Shown: positions 53,168 to 62,358 of the stretch, one piece after another
Numbering within the stretch: the stretch's first letter is position 1
How the letters are laid out: the number at the start of each line of letters is the position of its first letter
From: Pseudomonas frederiksbergensis
GTDB lineage: Bacteria; Pseudomonadota; Gammaproteobacteria; Pseudomonadales; Pseudomonadaceae
Direction: 5' to 3'
DNA length: 64,000 nt
NCBI RefSeq assembly: GCF_017114915.1
Contig: NZ_JAAUOE010000017.1
Location: 43,520 to 107,519, forward strand
The notes under the pieces: generated by a model
The model's input: the letters and a program-made list of their open reading frames with translations, nothing else
Told to the model about the DNA's origin: nothing
Databases searched by the model: none
Made by a program: the position numbers and the translations under genes

Positions 53168-53755
53168 TTAACGCTCCGTGGTTTTGCGGATCTCTTTTTC
53201 GTCCATCCACTCGGCCAGACCGCTTTCAACGTCGATCAGTTGCAGGCTGAATTTGTAGAAGACGTCCTTGTAATCGCTGCTGCGCTTGACGATCGAGCTG
53301 ATTGAGCCTTCAAGACGGTAGTGGGCGGCGATCATGTTGCCGGTCTTGGCCACGGTGCTTTTCTTGTACAGGCCACTCTGGTTTTGCAGCTTGAGCTGGT
53401 CAACCTGGCTCTGCATCGCGGTGTTGTCGCTGGCGAAACGGGCGACACCGGACTTCATCAGCTGGGTCTTGATGCTGGTGGTGATTTCGCGGGTATCGAT
53501 GTACTCGCTGGTCTTGTTCTTCACGTCATAGACCTGAACCACCGGGCGGCCTTGCAGGATGCCGGACTGGGCCAGGGAGCGGGTCATGGATTCGGCGATC
53601 ATCTGCAGGTCGGTGGAGCCGAACTCGTTGGTCACGGTTTCCACGGCTTTGGTGTCGCCGTAGCTGATGTTTTTGCTGCCCAGGGTCGGCGAAGTGTTGG
53701 CGCAACCGCTGGCCAGAAGGGCGACAACGGCGATGAACGAAAAGCGTGCAAACAT
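53168..53755 (-). CDS. lpoB: LpoB-type penicillin-binding-protein activator lipoprotein
   Basis: 195 residues. Lipobox ALLASGC followed by ANTSPTLGSKNISYGDTKAV; core FGSTDLQMIAESMTRSLAQS, YIDTREITTSIKTQLMKSG and FYKFSLQLIDVESGLAEWMD, EKEIRK are LpoB landmarks. LpoB reaches from the outer membrane to activate PBP1b. The W-x-[DE]-EKEIRK ending matches the family. Third in its cluster. Confidence 0.85.
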   Translation of the reverse strand: MFARFSFIAVVALLASGCANTSPTLGSKNISYGDTKAVETVTNEFGSTDLQMIAESMTRSLAQSGILQGRPVVQVYDVKNKTSEYIDTREITTSIKTQLMKSGVARFASDNTAMQSQVDQLKLQNQSGLYKKSTVAKTGNMIAAHYRLEGSISSIVKRSSDYKDVFYKFSLQLIDVESGLAEWMDEKEIRKTTER

Positions 53756-53794
53756 GGGAATGCTCTCTGGAACTGAACGAATAGGGTGTCGGGC

Positions 53795-54166
53795 TTAAGG
53801 CGTTTTGATTTCGAGACGGAAATCCACGGCTTTGGCGGTTGGCGCGATGGCCTGAATGAAACTGGTCTGCGCGCCGTACATCATCTGGCTTTTCCAGACT
53901 TCTTCCTCGGCCACCGGGAAGCCTTCCGGGCCGAGCCAGGCAAAGCGGTAGTAGAACGTCTTGTTGCTGTTGAGGGTGTTGCTCAACTGCACATTAACGG
54001 TCATGAAGCCGTTCTCGCGGGCGACGCGCATGGCGCCGACCACGATGTGTTTCTGCGGGCCCACGGCCACAACCTTGCTGGCCGCGCTGCCCGGCTCCGG
54101 TGGCGGCGGGGTGGCGCAGCCGGCCAGCAAGGCCAGGGCTGCGACGGCGATGAGTTTGAAACGCAT
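53795..54166 (-). CDS. YcfL family lipoprotein
   Basis: 123 residues. Lipobox LALLAGCATPP, then MRVARENGFMTVNVQLSNTL and FYYRFAWLGPEGFPVAEEEV, the YcfL/DUF1425 immunoglobulin-like domain. ycfL lies directly before lpoB in E. coli as well, so the pairing is conserved. Function unknown. Confidence 0.85.
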   Translation of the reverse strand: MRFKLIAVAALALLAGCATPPPPEPGSAASKVVAVGPQKHIVVGAMRVARENGFMTVNVQLSNTLNSNKTFYYRFAWLGPEGFPVAEEEVWKSQMMYGAQTSFIQAIAPTAKAVDFRLEIKTP

Positions 54167-54181
54167 GCAAAGACTCCGTTC

Positions 54182-55576
54182 TTAAGGTTGTTTGAGGCTG
54201 GCCACGGCGGTCGGGTTGGCGCTCGGGGTCACATGAGCGGCCAGGCCGCTGGCGAACACTTGATTGCCCACGGCGCGCAGGCTGATGACCTGATAGCGCT
54301 GATCGACGGTGATCTTGACCACCGAACCGCCCACGGCGCTCGGCAGCGAGACGTGGTGTTCGCCTTTCTTCAAGCGCAGTCGCACCACTTGGGTGTTGTC
54401 CGGCAGGGTGCGCCACGTACGGGTATCGGCACCTTCGAGCACGGCTGAAGTGATACCGACCGCAAGGCCTGCCAGTGGGTTGGTTTCGTTGATTTGCTTC
54501 TGCGCCACGCCACGGGTGATCGCCCGCACGGTGGTGCGCAGGATGATGCCCGGCATGTCGTCACGCAGCGCGCGGCGGGACATGGCGGTGGTGCTGTTGA
54601 GTTGCGTCAGGTTCAGCTGCTGACCGTCCACGCCGATCTGGGCGAAGGGGGTGGTGGAGGTATCCGGTTTGATGATCGGGAACGACAGCGGTGTGATCAC
54701 CACGTTGTTGCTGATCGGCAACGGCAGCGGAATGCGGATTGAGTCGCGGGCCGGCGCCAGGCCGCTTTGCACGACGATCAGAATGTCGCTGTCCGCGTCC
54801 TTGGCGGGTTTGTCGAGGTTCACCAGCGCCTGTTCCAGCAGCGGCGTGTTCGGGCGCAACTCGACGGCCTTGCGATAACCCGGCGCCGCCAGATCTTTCT
54901 CGCCCAGGGCTTCATAGACGAAACCGGCCAGATAATGGCTGAACGCACTCTGGTAGCTGTTTTTCAGGCTGACCACTTCCGGCGCGTCGAGGCTGGCCAC
55001 CGGATAACCCCGAAGATCCTTGTACTGGGTTTTAACGCCTTCTTTCTCGGCCTGCTCTTCGCTTTTGAGGTATTCCTTGTCGCGCAGGTCGGCGATCAGC
55101 GCTTCACGTTCGTGAGTCTTCTTGATCGCGGTGCGCGCGCCGTCGAAGTCGTTCACCGCCAGCAGGTTGAGGGCCATCTGTGTGGTCAGCATGACTTTTT
55201 CGTAGTCATAGCCTTCGTAGCGACGGACCTTGTCGTTGACCAGGAAGCTGCCGAACTGGGCCAGATACTTTTCGGTGTCGAGCTTGACCGCGTCTTCCCA
55301 CTTGGCCACCACCTGATCGGCGCTGGTCCAGGCGTTCTGGCTGCCGGACAAGTCGCCCTTGGCGCGCAGCAGTTCACCTTTTTCGAAGTAATAGAGCAGG
55401 TCTTTGTCTTTGCTGGTGTTGTTCTTTTCCAGCAGGGTCAAGGCGGCGTCGACGTTGCCGGAAGCCAGTTGCTGGTTGGTTTGTGCAAGTTCGGAATCAT
55501 AGTTGCGAAAGGCCGAGCAGCCGCAAAGCAGGGTGACAGCGCTGAGCGCGATCGAGGTAAGGGCACGGGAGGCCAT
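54182..55576 (-). CDS. COG3014 family lipoprotein
   Basis: 464 residues from ATG 55576; upstream codons lack a signal. Lipobox VTLLCGCSAF, a TPR-like helical part (AALTLLEKNNTSKDKDLLYY, YLAGFVYEALGEKDLAAPGY) and a C-terminal beta-rich region (PSAVGGSVVKITVDQRYQVI). The family is known only by association with LpoB-like and YcfL-like genes. First gene of the cluster; function unknown. Confidence 0.8.
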   Translation of the reverse strand: MASRALTSIALSAVTLLCGCSAFRNYDSELAQTNQQLASGNVDAALTLLEKNNTSKDKDLLYYFEKGELLRAKGDLSGSQNAWTSADQVVAKWEDAVKLDTEKYLAQFGSFLVNDKVRRYEGYDYEKVMLTTQMALNLLAVNDFDGARTAIKKTHEREALIADLRDKEYLKSEEQAEKEGVKTQYKDLRGYPVASLDAPEVVSLKNSYQSAFSHYLAGFVYEALGEKDLAAPGYRKAVELRPNTPLLEQALVNLDKPAKDADSDILIVVQSGLAPARDSIRIPLPLPISNNVVITPLSFPIIKPDTSTTPFAQIGVDGQQLNLTQLNSTTAMSRRALRDDMPGIILRTTVRAITRGVAQKQINETNPLAGLAVGITSAVLEGADTRTWRTLPDNTQVVRLRLKKGEHHVSLPSAVGGSVVKITVDQRYQVISLRAVGNQVFASGLAAHVTPSANPTAVASLKQP

Positions 55577-55903
55577 AGGGTACTTCTTCCCTGAATGTAA
55601 GCAGCCGCGTGCTGGTCGGGCTGTTGGGACCCATTGGCAGGGCGGTTTGTCTCCTGCCAATTCCTCATAAAAAGAGGAGCTTAAATGCCGTATCGCAATA
55701 ACGACGGCGCGGCATTATAAACAGGGATGCTGGCTATGTAATGGCTTTTTAACGTCATGTTTGTTGGGTTGTGCCATCATTTATTTCAAGCCTGAGGCAG
55801 CTATTGCGGTTCCCTTATCGACAAACCCAACACAACAAAGCTTGAGTGAAACTCATTGGAAGTGAACAATGTGTTACTTCGTATTTCCATTTGAGAGTTA
55901 TTC
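55577..55903. other. Divergent promoter region, AT-rich, no gene seen
   Basis: Separates the lipoprotein cluster from the iron permease gene. I searched by eye for a Fur box and saw only poor matches. A short palindromic stretch GCCG...CGGC occurs near 55688-55714. Confidence 0.4.
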
Positions 55904-57802
55904 ATGACTGCCTCCTCTCGTTTTCTGGCGTGGCTCATGCTGCCGATGATCGCGTTCTGCAGCTTCAATGCGCTGGCTGAAACTGCAGAAGGTGCGCCCA
56001 AGGCCTTGCATCTGCTCGATTACATTGGCGCCGATTACCCAGCGACGGTCGAGGCGGGCAATGTCATTGATGAGTCTGAATACCGCGAGCAGCAGGAATT
56101 TCTGAAGGTGCTGCAAGGCTTGATCGCCGATTTGCCGGCCAAACCCGAACGCGCAGAGCTGGAGCAGGGCGTCAGTAGCCTGCGCACCGCGATCGCCGCT
56201 CGTAAGGACGGCGCGCAGGTCGCCCGTCAGGCGCGGCAGCTGGGGGCAAAACTGGCGGTGACCTACGAGGTCAGCCAGGCCCCGGTCATCACTCCGGACC
56301 CGACCCGCGGTGCGCCGCTGTATGCCCAGCAATGCTCGGTATGCCATGGCGATGCGGGCGCTGGTGATGGCCCGGCAGGCGTCGGCATGACGCCACCGCC
56401 GGCCAATCTGCGCGATGCCGTGCGACTGGACCGTCTGAGCCTCTACGCGATCTACAACACGCTGGGCATGGGCGTCGAAGGCACCGACATGCCGGCCTTC
56501 GCCGATCAGCTCGACGATCGCCAGCGCTGGGACCTGGCGACCTACATCGCCAGCTTCAGCGCCGATCCGGCCGCGGCAAAATCCGAGAAAACCTACAACA
56601 TCGCCGACCTGGCGCGTCAGACCCCAGCCGAAGTGCAGGCCGCCGAAGGTCCGCAAGCGGCCGCGATCTTCCGCGCGCAGCGAGCGCAACCGCCGCAGGT
56701 CAAGCGTGGTCCGGGGCAATTGCTTGAATACACCGCGGCTACGCTGGACAAGAGCATTGCCGCCTACCGCGCTGGCGAGCACGATCAGGCCTACGACCTG
56801 TCGGTGGCGGCGTACCTGGAAGGCTTCGAGCTGGTCGAAAGCTCTCTGGACAACGTCGACGCCAACGTGCGCAAAGACACCGAGAAGTCCCTGATGGCTT
56901 ACCGTCAGTCGTTGCAGGACGGTTTGCCGGTGGCCCAGGCCGAGCAGCGTCTGGAGGCGGCCAAGGTCAAGTTGAAAGAATCCGCTGGCCTGCTCGGCAG
57001 TGACGGCTTGAGCTGGTCGCTGAGCTACATTTCCGGTCTGTTGATTCTGTTGCGAGAAGGTCTGGAAGCGATTCTGGTGCTCGCGGCGATCCTCGCGTTT
57101 CTGCGCAATACCGGCCAGCAATCGGCGGTGCGCAGCGTTAACGTCGGTTGGGGCCTGGCGCTGTTGGCCGGGCTGGCGACCTGGGCGTTGGCGGCGTATG
57201 TGATCGACGTCAGCGGTGCCCAGCGTGAACTGCTGGAAGGCGCGACGGCGTTGTTTGCCAGTGTCATGGTGCTCTGGCTCGGCGTGTGGATGCACGACCG
57301 TCGCCACGCAGCGGCCTGGCAGGATTACATCAAGAGCAGCCTGGTGAGCGGCGGCGGGCGTTTCGGGTTTGCGATCCTGGCGTTCTTCTCGGTCTATCGC
57401 GAACTGTTCGAAGTGATCCTGTTTTACGAAACCCTGTGGTTGCAAGCCGGGCCTGCGGGGCATAACGCCGTACTGGCTGGCGGGGCGACGGCGCTGGTTT
57501 CGCTGGTCGGTCTGGCCTGGGTGATTCTGCGCGGTTCGGCGAAACTGCCGCTGGCGTTGTTCTTCGGCATCAATGCCGGGCTGCTGTGCGCGTTGTCGGT
57601 GGTGTTTGCCGGCCATGGCGTGAAGGCCTTGCAGGAAGCCGGGATCTTCGGCACCCGGCCGGTGCCGTTCTTTGACTTCGACTGGTTGGGTATCCACGCG
57701 GATGCCTATTCGCTGAGTGCTCAGGCGGTGGCGATCATTGCGATCATCGTGTTGTACAGCCGTAGCCGGATGGCTGAGAAGCGGCGGGTGTCGGTTTCTT
57801 AA
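55904..57802 (+). CDS. Cytochrome c-FTR1 iron permease fusion (EfeU-like)
   Basis: 632 residues. Signal peptide (LPMIAFCSFNALAETAEG), a helical domain, a class I cytochrome c domain (haem motif CSVCH near 145, axial methionine candidate in GTDMPAFADQL near 205), then a periplasmic helical part and seven transmembrane segments of the FTR1 permease. The two iron motifs are REGLEA near 386 and RELFE near 505. The family takes up ferrous iron after oxidation; the fused cytochrome may carry off the electron (inference). Confidence 0.88.
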   Translation: MTASSRFLAWLMLPMIAFCSFNALAETAEGAPKALHLLDYIGADYPATVEAGNVIDESEYREQQEFLKVLQGLIADLPAKPERAELEQGVSSLRTAIAARKDGAQVARQARQLGAKLAVTYEVSQAPVITPDPTRGAPLYAQQCSVCHGDAGAGDGPAGVGMTPPPANLRDAVRLDRLSLYAIYNTLGMGVEGTDMPAFADQLDDRQRWDLATYIASFSADPAAAKSEKTYNIADLARQTPAEVQAAEGPQAAAIFRAQRAQPPQVKRGPGQLLEYTAATLDKSIAAYRAGEHDQAYDLSVAAYLEGFELVESSLDNVDANVRKDTEKSLMAYRQSLQDGLPVAQAEQRLEAAKVKLKESAGLLGSDGLSWSLSYISGLLILLREGLEAILVLAAILAFLRNTGQQSAVRSVNVGWGLALLAGLATWALAAYVIDVSGAQRELLEGATALFASVMVLWLGVWMHDRRHAAAWQDYIKSSLVSGGGRFGFAILAFFSVYRELFEVILFYETLWLQAGPAGHNAVLAGGATALVSLVGLAWVILRGSAKLPLALFFGINAGLLCALSVVFAGHGVKALQEAGIFGTRPVPFFDFDWLGIHADAYSLSAQAVAIIAIIVLYSRSRMAEKRRVSVS

Positions 57803-57892
57803 AAGCATTCGCTGCGCTCATAATCGCGGGCAAGCCCGCTCCCACAGGTTCAGCGCTAACCTTGTGGGAGCGGGCTTGCCCGCGATGCTTTT
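57801..57892. repeat. Inverted pair of REP elements with long outer arms
   Basis: AAAAGCAT and ATGCTTTT enclose TCGCGGGCAAGCCCGCTCCC and its inverted partner. It overlaps the last codon of the iron permease gene. Confidence 0.85.
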
Positions 57893-57908
57893 CAACAGAG
57901 GGAACCCA

Positions 57909-58361
57909 ATGCGTGTGTGGATCGATGCCGACGCCTGCCCTCGGGCGGCCAAGGATCTGGTGGTGAAGTTCGCCCTCAAGCGCCAGTTCCAAGTGGTGCT
58001 GGTGGCCGGGCAGCCGCAGATCAAACCGGGCCTGGCCCTGGTGAAGCTGATCGTGGTGCCCAGCGGCCCGGATGCCGCCGACGATTACCTGGTGGAACAC
58101 GCGGTGCCGGGGGAGCTGGTGATTTGCAGCGATGTGCCGCTGGCAGATCGGCTGGTGAAGAAAGGCGTTGCGGCGCTGGATCCGCGGGGCAAGGAGTTCG
58201 ATGCACAGAACATGGGCGATCGGCTGGCGGTGCGTAACCTGTTCACCGATCTGCGTGAACAGGGTCAGATGAGCGGCGGACCGGCGCCGTTCGGCGATCG
58301 TGAGAAGCAGGCGTTTGCCAATGCGCTGGACCGGATACTCACGCGGTTGTCGCGTAGTTAA
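57909..58361 (+). CDS. YaiI/YqxD family protein (UPF0178, DUF188)
   Basis: 150 residues from ATG 57909, where family members begin (MRVWIDADACPRAAKDLVVK). Other marks: GPDAADDYLVEHAVPGELVI, SDVPLADRLVKKGVAALDPR and GGPAPFGDREKQAFANALDR. The aspartate pattern is that of a PIN-like nuclease fold; no activity is established. Confidence 0.9.
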   Translation: MRVWIDADACPRAAKDLVVKFALKRQFQVVLVAGQPQIKPGLALVKLIVVPSGPDAADDYLVEHAVPGELVICSDVPLADRLVKKGVAALDPRGKEFDAQNMGDRLAVRNLFTDLREQGQMSGGPAPFGDREKQAFANALDRILTRLSRS

Positions 58362-58469
58362 TGATCGTTCCCACGCTCTGCGTGGGAATGCCTCAATGGA
58401 CGCTCTGCGTCCGCTTTGGGACGCAGAGCGTCCCGGGCTGCATTCCCACGCGGAGCGTGGGAATGATCA
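58362..58469. repeat. Expanded palindromic repeat between converging genes
   Basis: Outer arms TGATCGTTCCCACGCTCTGC/GTGGGAATGC and GCATTCCCACGC/GGAGCGTGGGAATGATCA, with an inner GACGCTCTGCGTCC/GGACGCAGAGCGTC palindrome. Larger relative of 23711-23744. Confidence 0.85.
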
Positions 58470-58485
58470 GGTCGCGTAGGTAATC

Positions 58486-59154
58486 TCAGGCGTCGTTTTC
58501 GTGGGTCAGTTCCAGTACCCGGTCGACCAGTTTGTTGATGCCGGAAGCGGCCTCGCTGATCGATTGCGCGAGCATGTAGGCCGGAGTGCTCACCAGCTTG
58601 CGTGCCTTGTCTTCGACGATGTCGGTCACGGCACACTCGGCATGGGTGGCGCCCATCTTGTTCATCGCGGCGGCGGTATTGGCATCGTTGCCGATGGTGC
58701 AGGTCACGCCCGGGCCGTAGATTTTTGCCGCCAGGGCTGGCGAGATGCAGATCAGCCCCACCGGTTTGCCGGCCTCGGCGAACGCTTCGGTCAACGCCAG
58801 GACGTCAGGTTGAACGCTGCATCCGGCGCCTTCGACGGCAAAGTTCGACAGGTTCTTGGCCGCCCCGAAACCACCGGGCACGATCAGCGCATCGAAGTCT
58901 TCGACGTCCGCTTCACGGATATCCTTGATGTTGCCCCGGGCGATCCGCGCCGATTCCACCAGCACATTGCGCGACTCGGGCACTTCTTCGCCGGTCAGGT
59001 GGTTGATCACATGCAATTGCGCGATATCGGGTGCGAAGCACTGCACCTGGGCGCCACGCTGATCCAGGCGCAGCAGGGTGATCACGCTTTCGTGGATCTC
59101 GGCGCCGTCGTACACGCCACAGCCGGAAAGGATCACTGCAATTTTTTTGCTCAT
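58486..59154 (-). CDS. elbB: ElbB, DJ-1/PfpI family glyoxalase
   Basis: 222 residues. IAVILSGCGVYDGAEIHESV at the start, LIVPGGFGAAKNLSNFAVEG, and the nucleophile elbow GKPVGLICISPALAAKI. The family shows glyoxalase activity in E. coli. It is convergent with the YaiI gene. Confidence 0.92.
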   Translation of the reverse strand: MSKKIAVILSGCGVYDGAEIHESVITLLRLDQRGAQVQCFAPDIAQLHVINHLTGEEVPESRNVLVESARIARGNIKDIREADVEDFDALIVPGGFGAAKNLSNFAVEGAGCSVQPDVLALTEAFAEAGKPVGLICISPALAAKIYGPGVTCTIGNDANTAAAMNKMGATHAECAVTDIVEDKARKLVSTPAYMLAQSISEAASGINKLVDRVLELTHENDA

Positions 59155-59268
59155 GGGCTTTTCTCCAGATTCATGGCGTTAAATGTCCACTAATTTGTCA
59201 CTCGTTGCCATAGGGTTAATTCGCGGCTACACCTAATCTCTGCTGAAAGATTCCGATCAGGGCGCGTC

Positions 59269-60504
59269 ATGGATTTCATTCTGTCTGCGGTGCCGTTTTT
59301 CTTTGTGCTGATTGCAGTCGAGTTGCTGGCCGACCGTTGGCGCGGGGTGAGCAATTACCGCGTGGCAGACGCGATCAACAGCGTCAGTACCGGCGTGCTG
59401 TCGACCACCACGGGGCTGTTGACCAAAGGCGTCGGCCTGGTGACTTATGCCTTCGCCCTGAAGCATCTGGCCGTGATTGAGTTGTCGGCCGACAGCGTCT
59501 GGGTCTGGGTGTTTGCTTTCGTCTTCTACGACTTCTGCTATTACTGGCTGCACCGCATGGGCCACGAGCGCAATATTCTCTGGGCCGCCCACTCGGTGCA
59601 TCACCAGAGCGAGGACTACAACCTCTCCACGGCGTTGCGCCAGACCAGCACCGGGTTTCTGTTGAGCTGGATTTTCTACCTGCCCATGGCCGTGATCGGC
59701 GTGCCGCTGCTGGTGTTCGTCAGCGTTGCGGCGCTGAATCTGCTGTACCAGTTCTGGGTGCATACCCGGCACATTCCCAAGCTCGGCTGGTTCGAATGGT
59801 TCTTCGTCACGCCGTCCAACCATCGGGCTCACCATGCACAGAATGCTCTCTACATGGATCGCAACTACGGCGGGGTGTTCATTATTTGGGACCGTCTATT
59901 TGGCTCGTTCCAGGAAGAGGACGACAACGAACCGGTGATTTTCGGCGTGACCACACCGTTGGCGAGCTGGAATCCCTTATGGGCGAACGTGCAGTTCTAT
60001 GCGCAGCTGTGGGATGACGCACGGCGCGCCGAGCGCTGGTGGGACAAGCTGCGGATCTGGTTCATGCGCACCGGTTGGCGGCCAGCGGATGTGGCGGCCA
60101 ATTACCCGATGAACAAACCGGACCTGAGCCAGTTCCGCAAATTCGAGGTGCCGCTGGACGGGCGTCAGCAGTGGTATGTGGCGCTGCAGTTCTGCGTCTA
60201 CATCGCCTTGGGCAGTTACTTGATGAACCTGGAACAACGCCTGCCGACCGCAGCCCTGATATTGGGCTGGGGAGCCGTGGCGTGGGGGCTGTTTGTGTTG
60301 GGCATGGCCTTGGAGAATCGCCCGCAGGCGTTGACGCTGGAGCTGTTGCGGCTGGCGTCGAACCTGCCGCTGGTATGGCTGGCGCCAATGGTCGGACTAT
60401 GGCCGGGCAGTGTGGTGGGCTGGCTGGGGCTGCTCAGTTACAGCCTGCTCAGCGGCATCGGTCTCTACTGTTGTAGAAACCGCTTCACTCGATGGGCGTC
60501 GTAG
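59269..60504 (+). CDS. Sterol desaturase/fatty acid hydroxylase family membrane protein
   Basis: 411 residues. Histidine clusters typical of di-iron membrane hydroxylases: HRMGHE near 98, AAHSVHHQSED near 110, HTRHIPK near 165 and NHRAHHAQN near 186. Several transmembrane segments flank them, and the last 120 residues hold four more. Substrate unknown. Its end overlaps the converging DedA gene by 20 bases. Confidence 0.88.
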   Translation: MDFILSAVPFFFVLIAVELLADRWRGVSNYRVADAINSVSTGVLSTTTGLLTKGVGLVTYAFALKHLAVIELSADSVWVWVFAFVFYDFCYYWLHRMGHERNILWAAHSVHHQSEDYNLSTALRQTSTGFLLSWIFYLPMAVIGVPLLVFVSVAALNLLYQFWVHTRHIPKLGWFEWFFVTPSNHRAHHAQNALYMDRNYGGVFIIWDRLFGSFQEEDDNEPVIFGVTTPLASWNPLWANVQFYAQLWDDARRAERWWDKLRIWFMRTGWRPADVAANYPMNKPDLSQFRKFEVPLDGRQQWYVALQFCVYIALGSYLMNLEQRLPTAALILGWGAVAWGLFVLGMALENRPQALTLELLRLASNLPLVWLAPMVGLWPGSVVGWLGLLSYSLLSGIGLYCCRNRFTRWAS

Positions 60505-61117
60505 GTTCGCTGGACTTGGCCTGTTCGGCCTTCAGCGCCTGTTCGTCGGCGTAGATTTTCTTCGCCAGACGGGCATTCTTGAAACGCCGCCGCAGCCACA
60601 GGACAAAGCCCAGAACCAGCAGGGCGCCCAACACCCACAGCTCGTATTTCTTGATACTGCCCAGCATGCCTTCGAGCACCGCACCGAAGTGATAAGAGGC
60701 GGCGGCCAGCGCGGTGGCCCAGATCGCAGCGCCAATCCCGTTGAGCAGCAGATAACGGCCTGGCGGATAGCCCGACAGACCGATCGCCACCGGCATCACG
60801 GTGCGCAGACCGTAGACGAAACGGAAGCTCAGCACCCAGATGTCCGGATGCTTGCGGATATGTTCCAGCGCCCGATCGCCCATCAGTTGCCAGCGCGGTT
60901 TGCGCGCCAGCAATTTGCGTCCGTGCTTGCGCCCCAGGAAGTACCACAGCTGATCGCCGGCATAACTGCCGAAGAACGCCACGACCACCACCAGATTGAT
61001 GTCCATGTATCCGCGGAACGCGAGGAAGCCCGCGAGCACGAGAATGGTTTCGCCTTCGAAAAACGTGCCGAGGAATAGGGCAAAGTAGCCGAAGTCATGT
61101 AGGAATTGTTGGAGCAT
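60485..61117 (-). CDS. DedA family membrane protein
   Basis: 210 residues. FEGETILVLAGFLAFRGYMD, YAGDQLWYFLGRKHGRKLLA, and RFVYGLRTVMPVAIGLSGYP are DedA motifs. The family is now linked to undecaprenyl-phosphate or phospholipid flipping and to membrane potential homeostasis. The C-terminus is a basic tail after the last transmembrane helix. Confidence 0.92.
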   Translation of the reverse strand: MLQQFLHDFGYFALFLGTFFEGETILVLAGFLAFRGYMDINLVVVVAFFGSYAGDQLWYFLGRKHGRKLLARKPRWQLMGDRALEHIRKHPDIWVLSFRFVYGLRTVMPVAIGLSGYPPGRYLLLNGIGAAIWATALAAASYHFGAVLEGMLGSIKKYELWVLGALLVLGFVLWLRRRFKNARLAKKIYADEQALKAEQAKSSEPTTPIE

Positions 61118-61198
61118 TGTCTGGGTGCTGGCGAAATGAACGCGCAGCCTAACCCCTCGGACACATTCAGGAAAGTGTCAAAATGTGTCTCGACGTGA

Positions 61199-62338
<1,140 letters not shown>

Positions 62339-62358
62339 CCCTCCCAGGAACATTCGAT

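Noticed and set aside
55730..55903. Fur box before the iron permease gene
   Set aside because: No stretch comes near the 19-base consensus by eye.
55898..57808. 636-codon open frame opposite the iron permease
   Set aside because: Antisense shadow of a GC-rich gene with clear FTR1 and haem motifs.
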